Below are positions 43,788-51,580 of a stretch of DNA of 64,000 bases, one piece after another. The translations under genes were made by a program, and so were the position numbers. Numbering within the stretch: the first letter of the stretch is position 1; each line of letters opens with the position of its first letter. Below the pieces are notes generated by a model that worked only from the letters and a program-made list of their open reading frames with translations, ran no database searches and had not been told where the DNA came from. This DNA comes from DASQYE01 sp036389315 (GTDB lineage Bacteria > Acidobacteriota > Blastocatellia > Pyrinomonadales > Pyrinomonadaceae), in contig DASVQF010000042.1 in NCBI GenBank assembly GCA_036389315.1, positions 186,001 through 250,000 on the forward strand. The letters are read 5' to 3'.

Positions 43788-45032
43788 CTATTTCTTCTGC
43801 CTCACGTCGAAAGCATAAATGGTGTCCTGGTCGCGCAGGTAGAGTCGGCCTCCGCTGACTACGGGGTGCGTCCAGGTGGGCAGCGATTCCTGCGGGATGC
43901 GGAAGCGCCCCTTCTCGCGATAGGCCGCCGGCGTCGCTTCGACCAATCCGACCACGCCGTTCTCGCTCAAACAGTAGAGATGACCGTCGGCGTAGACGAG
44001 CGAGCCTTTGCCGACGCTGCGGTCGCGCCACGCCACCTCGCCCGTGTCGAATCGCATCGCCGTCAGAATCCCGCTTGAGAAGCCGTAGAGATAGTCGCCC
44101 ACCAGGACGGAGCTGCTGTGATGATTGCGCATCTCCTTCGTGAAGTAGACTTCGGATGCCGTCACGCCTCCGGCGCTCGCTTTGATCTCGACCAGGCCGC
44201 CGCCCGTCCCGTAGTCCGAAGAAATCCAGACGCGATTGCCGCGCGCGACGGGAGTCGCCACGTTGGCCACGTCGTTGGCCGGGCGCGCGTACTGCCAGAG
44301 AACTTTTCCGTCCGCAGGGTCAAGGCCGAGCGCGCGCTCCTGCGTAAAGAAGACGACCTGCGTCTTGCCTCCGACCTGTACGGGAATCGCGGATGAATAG
44401 CCCGCCTTGTCGCTCTGCGTTTTCCAGAGCAGCGAGCCGTCCCTTTTGTTCAGGGCGACGATGGAAGCGCCTGGGCCTCCGGCGTTGATGAAGAGACGGT
44501 CGCCGATGACGAGCGGCGATTCGCTGATCCCCCAACTGATATTTTCGCCGCCGAATTTTTTCAGAATGTTCATCGTCCAGACGATGCGCCCCGTGCGCGT
44601 CTCAATGCACGAAAGGTCGCCGTTACCGCCCAGAGCATAGAGTCGCTCGCCCTCGACAGTCGGCGTGCCGCGCGGGCCGTCGCCCCGACTGTCGCGATAG
44701 GCCGTGCCGTGCGCCGTGGCCCAGACCTCTTTACCCGTACTGATGTCGAAGGCTATGACATATTCGCGGTCGCCACGCAGGCCCATCGTGTAGAGACGGC
44801 CCGCCGAGATAGCCAGAGAAGAATAGCCCGTGCCTGCGCCTTTGGCCTTCCACACGAGCGGCGGGCCACCTTCCGGCCACTCCTTGAGAAGACCCGTCTC
44901 CTGCGAGATGCCGTCACGATTGGGCCCACGCCACTGCGGCCAGTCCGCCCCGCCCTGCGCCCGCGCCCCGAAGGATAAACAGAGGAGCGCGAAAGCTCCG
45001 CCGAGCATGGCCCTGAAGCTCAATCTCTTCAT
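43788..45032 (-). CDS. secreted PQQ-like beta-propeller protein
   Basis: 414 residues. The signal peptide is LGGAFALLCLSFGARA, then DWPQWRGPNRDGISQETGLL. Blades: RLYTMGLRGDREYVIAFDIS, LYALGGNGDLSCIETRTGRIVW, VALNKRDGSLLWKT, GLDPADGKVLWQY and TAMRFDTGEVAWRDR. It is the first gene of a minus-strand operon with DUF3311 (19 bases on) and the symporter, so it may be a periplasmic partner of that import system. A promoter lies at 45103-45138. Confidence 0.88.
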   Translation of the reverse strand: MKRLSFRAMLGGAFALLCLSFGARAQGGADWPQWRGPNRDGISQETGLLKEWPEGGPPLVWKAKGAGTGYSSLAISAGRLYTMGLRGDREYVIAFDISTGKEVWATAHGTAYRDSRGDGPRGTPTVEGERLYALGGNGDLSCIETRTGRIVWTMNILKKFGGENISWGISESPLVIGDRLFINAGGPGASIVALNKRDGSLLWKTQSDKAGYSSAIPVQVGGKTQVVFFTQERALGLDPADGKVLWQYARPANDVANVATPVARGNRVWISSDYGTGGGLVEIKASAGGVTASEVYFTKEMRNHHSSSVLVGDYLYGFSSGILTAMRFDTGEVAWRDRSVGKGSLVYADGHLYCLSENGVVGLVEATPAAYREKGRFRIPQESLPTWTHPVVSGGRLYLRDQDTIYAFDVRQKK

Positions 45033-45102
45033 AAACCTTTATTCTCCTTTGCGACCGACCGAAAGCGGCCCTCTTCGTGATCCGCCTCTGATGTGGGCGC
45101 TC

Positions 45103-45138
45103 ATTATAACGAAGCTTGCGGGGCGGCTGATGTAAAAA
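45103..45138 (-). promoter_or_regulatory. promoter with TTTTTACA element, propeller/DUF3311/symporter operon
   Basis: On the minus strand TTTTTACA (45138-45131), 22 bases, then a perfect TATAAT (45108-45103). The leader to the ATG at 45032 is about 65 bases. Confidence 0.6.
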
Positions 45139-45266
45139 GATTGCAAAAATATCGAGAGGCAACAAGCCTCATCCGAAAAAATGAAGCGAGAGAGGGCTGG
45201 CCCATCAGGCGTGCGAGGAAGTATTATTCGGTCACAAACAGATTCACGGGAGGATAAGGACTTCGG

Positions 45267-46304
45267 ATGTTTGAGCTGAACGAAATCCCGCATCGTCGCT
45301 TGAACCCGCTCACGCGCGAGTGGGTCTTAGTCTCGCCGCACAGAACCAAAAGGCCCTGGCAAGGTCAGACGGAAGAGGTCACTCCTGAGTCACAGCCGCG
45401 CTACGACCCGACCTGCTATCTTTGTCCGGGCAACGTGCGTGCAGGCGGCCACGTCAATCCTCCCTACACCAGCACCTTCGTCTTCGACAACGATTTCGCC
45501 GCGCTCCTGCCCGCAGCGCCCGCAGGCGAGATTAAGGAGGCGGAGTTGCTGGTGGCCGAGAGCGAGCGCGGCATCTGCCGAGTCGTCTGCTTCTCGCCGC
45601 GCCACGACCTCACGCTCGCGCGCATGAGCGTGCCCGAGATCCGCCAGGTCATAGACGTGTGGGCCAATCAGTACCAGGAGCTAGGGCAGATGCCTTTCAT
45701 CAACCACGTGCAGATATTCGAGAATCGCGGCGCGATGATGGGCGCGAGCAATCCGCACCCGCACTGCCAGATATGGGCCCAGCAGAGCATTCCAAACGAG
45801 GCAGTGAAGGAACAATCGGCGCAAGCCGATTACTTCAGGATGAAGGGCGCGAGCCTGCTCGCCGATTACCTCAAGCTTGAGCTGCAAAGCGGAGAGCGGC
45901 TCGTTTACGAGAACGCGCATTTCGTCGCGCTCGTTCCGTTCTGGGCCGTCTGGCCCTTCGAGACCCTGGTCATCGGCCGCCGGCACACGACGAGCCTAGA
46001 CCTTCTGGAAAGTCAGGAGCGCGACGCACTGGCAGACCTCCTGCAAAAGCTGACCACGCGCTACGACAATCTGTTCCGCGTCTCTTTCCCCTACTCGATG
46101 GGATTTCACCAGCGCCCGACGGACGGCCTCGCGCACGAAGGCTCTCACCTGCACCTACATTTTTACCCGCCGCTGCTGCGCTCGGCGACCGTGCGAAAAT
46201 TCATGGTCGGCTATGAGCTGCTGGGAATGCCGCAGCGTGACGTGACGCCCGAGCAGGCCGCGCGCATGCTGCGCGAGCTGCCCGAAAAGCATTACCTGGG
46301 TTGA
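45267..46304 (+). CDS. galT: galactose-1-phosphate uridylyltransferase
   Basis: 345 residues. The active-site motif SNPHPHCQIW places His164 and the nucleophile His166 at the same numbers as in E. coli GalT. Zinc ligands Cys50 and Cys53 are in CYLCPGN. The C-terminal block HQRPTDG...HEGSHLHLHFYPPLLRS is also typical. The enzyme exchanges the UMP group between UDP-glucose and galactose-1-phosphate (Leloir pathway, cytoplasm). GGGAGG precedes the ATG. galK and galE are not in the window. It is convergent with a uronate-isomerase-like gene, so the block looks devoted to sugar catabolism. Confidence 0.93.
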   Translation: MFELNEIPHRRLNPLTREWVLVSPHRTKRPWQGQTEEVTPESQPRYDPTCYLCPGNVRAGGHVNPPYTSTFVFDNDFAALLPAAPAGEIKEAELLVAESERGICRVVCFSPRHDLTLARMSVPEIRQVIDVWANQYQELGQMPFINHVQIFENRGAMMGASNPHPHCQIWAQQSIPNEAVKEQSAQADYFRMKGASLLADYLKLELQSGERLVYENAHFVALVPFWAVWPFETLVIGRRHTTSLDLLESQERDALADLLQKLTTRYDNLFRVSFPYSMGFHQRPTDGLAHEGSHLHLHFYPPLLRSATVRKFMVGYELLGMPQRDVTPEQAARMLRELPEKHYLG

Positions 46305-46321
46305 AGCGGGCGCGAAGGCTC

Positions 46322-47614
46322 TTATTGCAGATTCACAAACCGACTGAAATTATCCTGGAAGAGGCGGCGGGCGTCGCGCTCAATCTCGGCGCGCGTGACG
46401 GCGCGGCCCGTTCTGAGCAATAAGCCGTAGGCGTCCGAGAGCACGTCCGAGATGACGCGGCGCGAATGCTTCCATTTGTAGATCAACTGATCCAGGACGC
46501 GCGCGTCCGAATGCTGCGCGACGAAGCTTGTGCCCAGCAGCTCTACGCGCTCCTGTGTGACCTCGGCGATGATCGAAGGGTTATTCAGGAACCACCAGCA
46601 GCCGAACGGCATGAGGTTCGAGAACTTGCGCGCGCTCACACACAGCTCGTGCTGGTTCTCGCGCGAGAGCAGAGTGACCAGGAAGCGAACTTCCGGGTAA
46701 GCGGCGCAGATGCGCTCGACGGCCCGCACGTCCGCCCGGCCCAGCCCGTCGCCAGCCACCCGCAGCCGAGGATTCACCCCGCGCCGCACGCCGATCATCA
46801 TCGCAAACGGCAAGTCGTGTTCACGACAGGTCGGCAGGATGACCTCGCTAAGGACTTGCGCGCGCAGGGGGCTCGCGTCCGTGGGGAAGTTGAAATCGTC
46901 GGGCAGGGAAACGGCCAGGTAGAGTGGGCCCATGCGCCCGATCCATTGATCGAGGAAGCTGCGCGCCGCCGTGACCGAACCGGACGAGAGTTCTGCGTGC
47001 GCCGCGAAACCCTGCGCGGCTATTTTAGGCGCGGTGCTGGGCCAATCTATCAGGAGCGGGTCAATCCTGAGCGCCGCGTGAAAGCGCCGGTCAATCTCGC
47101 CCGCGTTCTGCCAGACTTCCCGCTCCTTCTCGTCAAAAGGGTCGTTCGTCATAACGACGGCGCTGACGCCCGCCAGCTCCAACACTCGATCAAGATAATC
47201 ACTCGGCTTCTGCGCGCGAAAGAACTGACGGGCCTCGGACAGGTCACGTGCCCGCGCGTCCAGGCCAAGCGAGGTCAACACGGCCACCACTCCTCTCGTC
47301 GCTTCCGACAGCGGCGTCTCGCGCACGAAGAGCGTCTCCCAGACGAGGTCTGCCTGCGCTGGCTTCGGTAACTTCCAGAACTGTTCGGGAGTGATGTGGG
47401 TGTGCGAGCGGAACAGCTCCGCGATGAGGTAATGATAAGTAAGCAGCTCGTCAATGCCCCACAGGTTCAGCGCCTCGAACTGCGGCGCGAAGAGGTGCGT
47501 GTGCATGTCCAAGACGGGAGTGGTGTCCATCACGTCCCAGACCTCTTTCCACAGCTCGCGCTCGTCCGTCAAGAGGGTATGCCCTTTGGTCTGCCCGTCG
47601 CTGCTCTGACTCAT
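46322..47614 (-). CDS. uronate isomerase-like amidohydrolase-fold protein
   Basis: 430 residues. The N-terminal metal site is DMHTHLFAP (His-x-His), followed by NLWGIDELLTYHYLIAELFRS, which matches the glucuronate/galacturonate isomerase (UxaC) family; later RVISDVLSDAYGLLLRTGR and VRFLVTLLSRENQHELCV also fit. UxaC interconverts glucuronate or galacturonate and the ketoses. The sequence diverges from classical UxaC (about 470 residues), so another substrate is possible. The upstream MFS gene on the same strand (98 bases away) could supply a sugar acid. Confidence 0.75.
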   Translation of the reverse strand: MSQSSDGQTKGHTLLTDERELWKEVWDVMDTTPVLDMHTHLFAPQFEALNLWGIDELLTYHYLIAELFRSHTHITPEQFWKLPKPAQADLVWETLFVRETPLSEATRGVVAVLTSLGLDARARDLSEARQFFRAQKPSDYLDRVLELAGVSAVVMTNDPFDEKEREVWQNAGEIDRRFHAALRIDPLLIDWPSTAPKIAAQGFAAHAELSSGSVTAARSFLDQWIGRMGPLYLAVSLPDDFNFPTDASPLRAQVLSEVILPTCREHDLPFAMMIGVRRGVNPRLRVAGDGLGRADVRAVERICAAYPEVRFLVTLLSRENQHELCVSARKFSNLMPFGCWWFLNNPSIIAEVTQERVELLGTSFVAQHSDARVLDQLIYKWKHSRRVISDVLSDAYGLLLRTGRAVTRAEIERDARRLFQDNFSRFVNLQ

Positions 47615-47712
47615 CTTCGTTATCCTCGGCGATTAAGTTGCCGTACAGGATAAGGTCACAGGGCGAGCGGGGGCAAGACGTGAGAAGAGGAAAAGAAACT
47701 GCTGCGGGGGCC

Positions 47713-49164
47713 TCAGGCGACGGTGCTTTCCTCTGGAGAGTGCCGCGCCTCGGTCTCTCTGGGGCCCGTCGTGATCGCTTCGTCCGAAGAGTCCGCTGCG
47801 GACTCGCGCATCCAGCTTTGCAGGCTCTCCATGTCTTTCGTCACCGTGCGAGAGCTGGCGAAGAGCACCAGCGTCAGCAGCAGGCCGAGCACCGGGATGA
47901 TGTACATGGCCCAGTGCAGCCCTTCGGCGCGGAAGGGTTCGAGCGTCTTCTGCGTGATCTCCACGACGCCCGCTGCGTGGGCCGCGCGAGCCGTGAAGAA
48001 GTCGCTCGCGAGCCCCGTCCCCAATGGGCCCAGCGCCGCGCCGAGCACGTACATGGCGAAGAAGTAGATGGACATCGCTGTGCCGCGCAGGCTCGGCTCC
48101 GTCACGTCCTGAATCGCCGGGTAAACGGTCGCGTAATAGACATTCATCAGGGCGACGCCCGTGCCCATCAGGAGGATAAAGCTTGCGGTCGAGCCCGGCG
48201 GCGTGTTGAGCGCGAAGAAGATGAGCGGGACGGAGGCGAGCAGAGAGAGCGCGCCGAAAGCGAGCCGCCCGTGGGCCCAACGCTTCATCACTGCGTCGCC
48301 TATGACGCCGCCCAGTAGGAGGCCCGGAATCCCCGAGAGGCCGAACACCACCATCGTCGTGAAACCGGCCGTGCGAATGTCCTGGCCGTGATAGCGCATC
48401 AGGAACGGCGTGAGGAACTGGCCTATCGCATACATGTTGAAGGTTTGCAGCGCGCCCGAGACGATGATCCAGCGCATCGTCGAAGTCCGCAGCACCAGGG
48501 CGTAGGGCGAGCCCTCGCGCTTGCGCCTGCCGATGGCATGAGCCTCTGTTGCGCCGCGCTCCGGCTCGTGGATGAAGAGGACGGCCAGGGTGCAGAGCAG
48601 GCCCGGTAGTCCCGCGACGTAGAAGGCCGCGCGCCAGCCGTAGGCGTGGGCTACTGAGCCGCTGATGGCATAGCTCAATGCAATGCCTACGGGCAGGCCG
48701 AGCATGAAGACCGAGAGCGCCTTCGAGCGTCGCTCCGAAGGGTAGAGGTCGCCGATCAGAGAGGTCGCGGCGGGCGCGCAGGTCGCTTCGCCCACGCCGA
48801 CGCCCAGGCGCAGGACGAACAGTTGCCAGTAGTTCATCGCCAGCCCCGACGCGGCCGTCAACAAACTCCACACGAAGACTCCTGCGGCGAGAATCTTTTT
48901 CCGCGCGCGACTGTCCGTCAGGCTGCCGAGCGGCAGGCCGACGGCCGCGTAGACCAACGTGAAGGCCGTCCCGACCAGACCGATGGCGCTGTCGCTCAGG
49001 GCCCACTCCTTTCTGACCGGCTCGGCGATTGCGCCGAAGACCTGGCGGTCGAAAAAGTTGATGGTGTTGATGGCAAACAACACCGCCAGCGCGTACGTAG
49101 TCCTCGTGCGATCTCTCAACTCTTGCACCTCTGACAAAAGATTACCGACGGGAGACGAGTGCAA
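47713..49164 (-). CDS. major facilitator superfamily transporter (spinster-like)
   Basis: 483 residues, 12 hydrophobic helices. The opening ALAVLFAINTINFFDRQVFGAIAEPVRKEW, the loop GSLTDSRARKK and helix 4 VLRLGVGVGEATCAPAATSLIGDLYPSERRSKAL match the spinster/hexuronate-type MFS group. It could carry a sugar acid, lipid or xenobiotic; the neighbouring uronate-isomerase-like gene favours a sugar acid, but this is inference. Confidence 0.85.
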   Translation of the reverse strand: MHSSPVGNLLSEVQELRDRTRTTYALAVLFAINTINFFDRQVFGAIAEPVRKEWALSDSAIGLVGTAFTLVYAAVGLPLGSLTDSRARKKILAAGVFVWSLLTAASGLAMNYWQLFVLRLGVGVGEATCAPAATSLIGDLYPSERRSKALSVFMLGLPVGIALSYAISGSVAHAYGWRAAFYVAGLPGLLCTLAVLFIHEPERGATEAHAIGRRKREGSPYALVLRTSTMRWIIVSGALQTFNMYAIGQFLTPFLMRYHGQDIRTAGFTTMVVFGLSGIPGLLLGGVIGDAVMKRWAHGRLAFGALSLLASVPLIFFALNTPPGSTASFILLMGTGVALMNVYYATVYPAIQDVTEPSLRGTAMSIYFFAMYVLGAALGPLGTGLASDFFTARAAHAAGVVEITQKTLEPFRAEGLHWAMYIIPVLGLLLTLVLFASSRTVTKDMESLQSWMRESAADSSDEAITTGPRETEARHSPEESTVA

Positions 49165-49365
49165 GCCGTGTTAGTACTGCCTGCGCTATCGACCGTAAAC
49201 TTCCTCTTGACATTCTTCGGCAACAGGAATAGCTTACGCACGTTCGTCCTCCGCTTTAACCTGTCGGCAAGTGCTCTTTGCCGACCTCACGAAGCGCTCA
49301 ACAATTCGGTGCCCCGATCTTTGAAGGGTTGAGCGCCACTCCTACCATCAGAAAGGAAACCCGCC

Positions 49366-49830
49366 ATGTCGAGTAACGTCATGACCATCTCACAGCAGGA
49401 CATGCAATATGACTACTACCAGATCAACCCGCCTAAACACGCCGAAATAGCTTACCAGCCAAAACAGGGCGACAATTTTCCGCCCGTGGCAACAGTGCCC
49501 TCTACGAGCGCGACCGGGTACTTCGTTTCGATGATGACTCTCATCTACAACAAGGGCATTTTCGGCGTCGCTCAGATGGAGCTTGTTGACTATAACTCTC
49601 TCATCAGGTTCAACGGGGGCGTTTTCCCTAATCTGCAACAGGCCGATCAGATCATCAAAGCTCATCCTGAGATAGTCTGCGTGCGCCTGAGCGGGCGCAC
49701 GCCCTTCATCGCAAAGGTCTACTGCGCGCCGGTTGACCCGCTGACCGTAAGACCGCTGACCCCGGGCTACATGAGCAAAGTCGTCAGTCTCAAAGATTAC
49801 ACTGACCTCGGCGGAAGGCCTCCACTTTAA
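49366..49830 (+). CDS. hypothetical protein of 154 residues
   Basis: I do not recognise this protein. AAAGGAAA lies about 9 bases before the ATG and the frame has good codon usage. There is no signal peptide or membrane helix. The N-terminus (MQYDYYQINPPKHAEIAYQ) is polar and rich in Tyr, Gln and Pro; the C-terminal half (FPNLQQADQIIKAHPEIVCVRLSG) looks like a folded alpha/beta domain. TTGACA near 49207 may be a -35 box, but no good -10 is visible. A terminator at 49853-49896 follows. It stands alone between divergent and convergent genes. Confidence 0.65.
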   Translation: MSSNVMTISQQDMQYDYYQINPPKHAEIAYQPKQGDNFPPVATVPSTSATGYFVSMMTLIYNKGIFGVAQMELVDYNSLIRFNGGVFPNLQQADQIIKAHPEIVCVRLSGRTPFIAKVYCAPVDPLTVRPLTPGYMSKVVSLKDYTDLGGRPPL

Positions 49831-49852
49831 TTCGACCTACTGCAAGGAGTGC

Positions 49853-49896
49853 GCGGGGAGGTGCGAGCCTTTATCGGCGCGCGCCTCCCGCTTTCT
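49853..49896. terminator. hairpin terminator between convergent genes
   Basis: A 16-17 bp GC-rich stem (49853-49869 with 49876-49891, loop TTTATC, one bulge and two non-Watson-Crick pairs), then TTTCT. It lies 22 bases after the hypothetical gene and abuts the stop codon of the opposing acyl-CoA synthetase gene. Confidence 0.65.
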
Positions 49897-51439
49897 ACCG
49901 GCTCAGCAGTTCCTTCTGTATCTCTTCGACGAGCGCGCGCTTGAAGACTTTGCCGGAGGCGAGCAGGGGGAACTCCTCGACGAAGACGACGCGCTTCGGA
50001 ATCTTGTAGCGGGCCAGCTTGCCCGAACAGAACTCCATGATCTCGTCCGGCGTCAAGGCGCGGTTCTGCTTGGCGACGAGGACGGCGACGGGCATCTCGC
50101 CCCATTTCGGGTCGGGCAGGCCGATCAGCGCGGCCGAGGCTACCGAAGGGTGATCGTGTAAGACGGCTTCGACCTCCGCCGGATAGATATTTTCGCCGCC
50201 CGAGATAATCATGTCCTTGGCCCGGCCGACGATGTAATAGTAGCCTTCTGTGTCCTGCCGGGCCAAGTCTCCCGTGTAGAACCACGGGCCCGACAGCGCC
50301 GCCTCTGTGGCTTCCATGTTCTGCCAGTAGCCGGAGCAGACGTGACCGCCGCGCAGGATCAGCTCGCCGACCTGTCCGCGCTCTACGTCGCGCCCCTTCT
50401 CGTCCACGATGCGCGCCTCGCTGTGAAAGCTGGGAAAGCCCACAGAGCCAGCCTTGCGCACGGCGTCTTCGACGGCGAGCTTGAAGCAGTTGGGCCCAAC
50501 CTCTGTCAGCCCGTAGCCTTGCGTGAAGGCTACGCCGCGCTTTTGATAAGCCTCGATGAGCGGGATCGGACAGGGCGCGCCGCCCGAGATGAAGTAGCGC
50601 AGCGAGCTGAAATCCGTCTTCTCAAAAGCTTCCGCTTCCATCATCATCTGAAACATCGTCGGGACGCCGAAGAAGATCGTGCAGCGATACTGCTCGATGA
50701 TCTCAAGCACGCGCGCCGCGTCGAACGTGCGCAGGATGATGACGGTCGCGCCGACGTGCATGAGCGGCAGCGTCAGCACGTTGAGGCCGCCCGTGTGAAA
50801 GAGCGGCGCATGCGCGGTCGTGATGTCGGTCGAGACCAAGTCCCAGTTGATATTTGTGTTGATCGAATTCCAGGCGAGCATGCGATGGGAAAGCAGCGCG
50901 CCTTTCGGCCTGCCCGTCGTCCCAGAGGTGTAGATGATGAGCACGGGCATCTCGGCATCGAAATGCTCGACTTCGACCCGGTCAGCTTTGGCCGAACGTA
51001 GCGCCGCTTCATAAGCCGGCTCAGTCCCTTCAGCCCCTTCCGCATCGTCGAGCGCGAGGTAATGCTGCACCGTCGCCTCTCTGCGCAGGCGCGCGACCGT
51101 CGCGCGAAACTCTCTCTCGTAGAGCAGGACTTTGGGCTCGCAGTCTTCGAGGATGTATTGCAGCTCGGGCGCTGCGAGACGGTAATTGAGGGGCACTAGT
51201 ATGGCCGTCAGCTTGGCTGCGGCGAAGTAGGCTTCCAGTATCTCGGCGCGATTGGTGGCGAGAATGCTCAGGCGGTCGCCGCTTCCGACGCCGCAGCTCT
51301 CGCGCAGGTAGTTGGCGAGTCGCGTGGCCCGCTCGTCCAGCTCCCGGTAGGAGAGCTTTGCGCCCGTCGCAGCGTCTATGATCGCCGTCTTCTCGGGCGA
51401 GAGCCGGGCGCGCCGCTCAGTCCAATCTCTGACGTACAT
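49895..51439 (-). CDS. AMP-dependent acyl-CoA synthetase
   Basis: 514 residues. The adenylation motifs are YTSGTTGRPKG (near 173, phosphate loop), QGYGLTEVGPN (near 311), the YTGDLARQDTEGYYYIVGRAKDMIISGGENIYPAEVE block (near 395-430, hinge Asp and A8) and a final lysine in ASGKVFKR. It activates a carboxylic acid as the CoA thioester through an acyl-AMP. Length and motifs fit a medium- or long-chain fatty acid or aryl acid; chain length cannot be read. It is a single gene, upstream of the TonB receptor on the same strand but 140 bases from it. Confidence 0.88.
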   Translation of the reverse strand: MYVRDWTERRARLSPEKTAIIDAATGAKLSYRELDERATRLANYLRESCGVGSGDRLSILATNRAEILEAYFAAAKLTAILVPLNYRLAAPELQYILEDCEPKVLLYEREFRATVARLRREATVQHYLALDDAEGAEGTEPAYEAALRSAKADRVEVEHFDAEMPVLIIYTSGTTGRPKGALLSHRMLAWNSINTNINWDLVSTDITTAHAPLFHTGGLNVLTLPLMHVGATVIILRTFDAARVLEIIEQYRCTIFFGVPTMFQMMMEAEAFEKTDFSSLRYFISGGAPCPIPLIEAYQKRGVAFTQGYGLTEVGPNCFKLAVEDAVRKAGSVGFPSFHSEARIVDEKGRDVERGQVGELILRGGHVCSGYWQNMEATEAALSGPWFYTGDLARQDTEGYYYIVGRAKDMIISGGENIYPAEVEAVLHDHPSVASAALIGLPDPKWGEMPVAVLVAKQNRALTPDEIMEFCSGKLARYKIPKRVVFVEEFPLLASGKVFKRALVEEIQKELLSR

Positions 51440-51580
51440 GTCTCCTCCCGCTTATCGGCGCGCGCGCGAGGCTTCGGGTGCGAGCCGGGCCCGGCAGCGC
51501 GGCGAAGCCTCTCAGCCCTCACCGCGTTGCCGATTCTGCCCCGGAAGTCACACCAGGCGCGAGCCCTCCTCGGTCTTGCC

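Noticed and set aside
47633..49006. 457-residue minus-strand frame overlapping the MFS gene
   Set aside because: It is the MFS gene read in another phase; the frame at 47713-49164 has the twelve helices and motifs.
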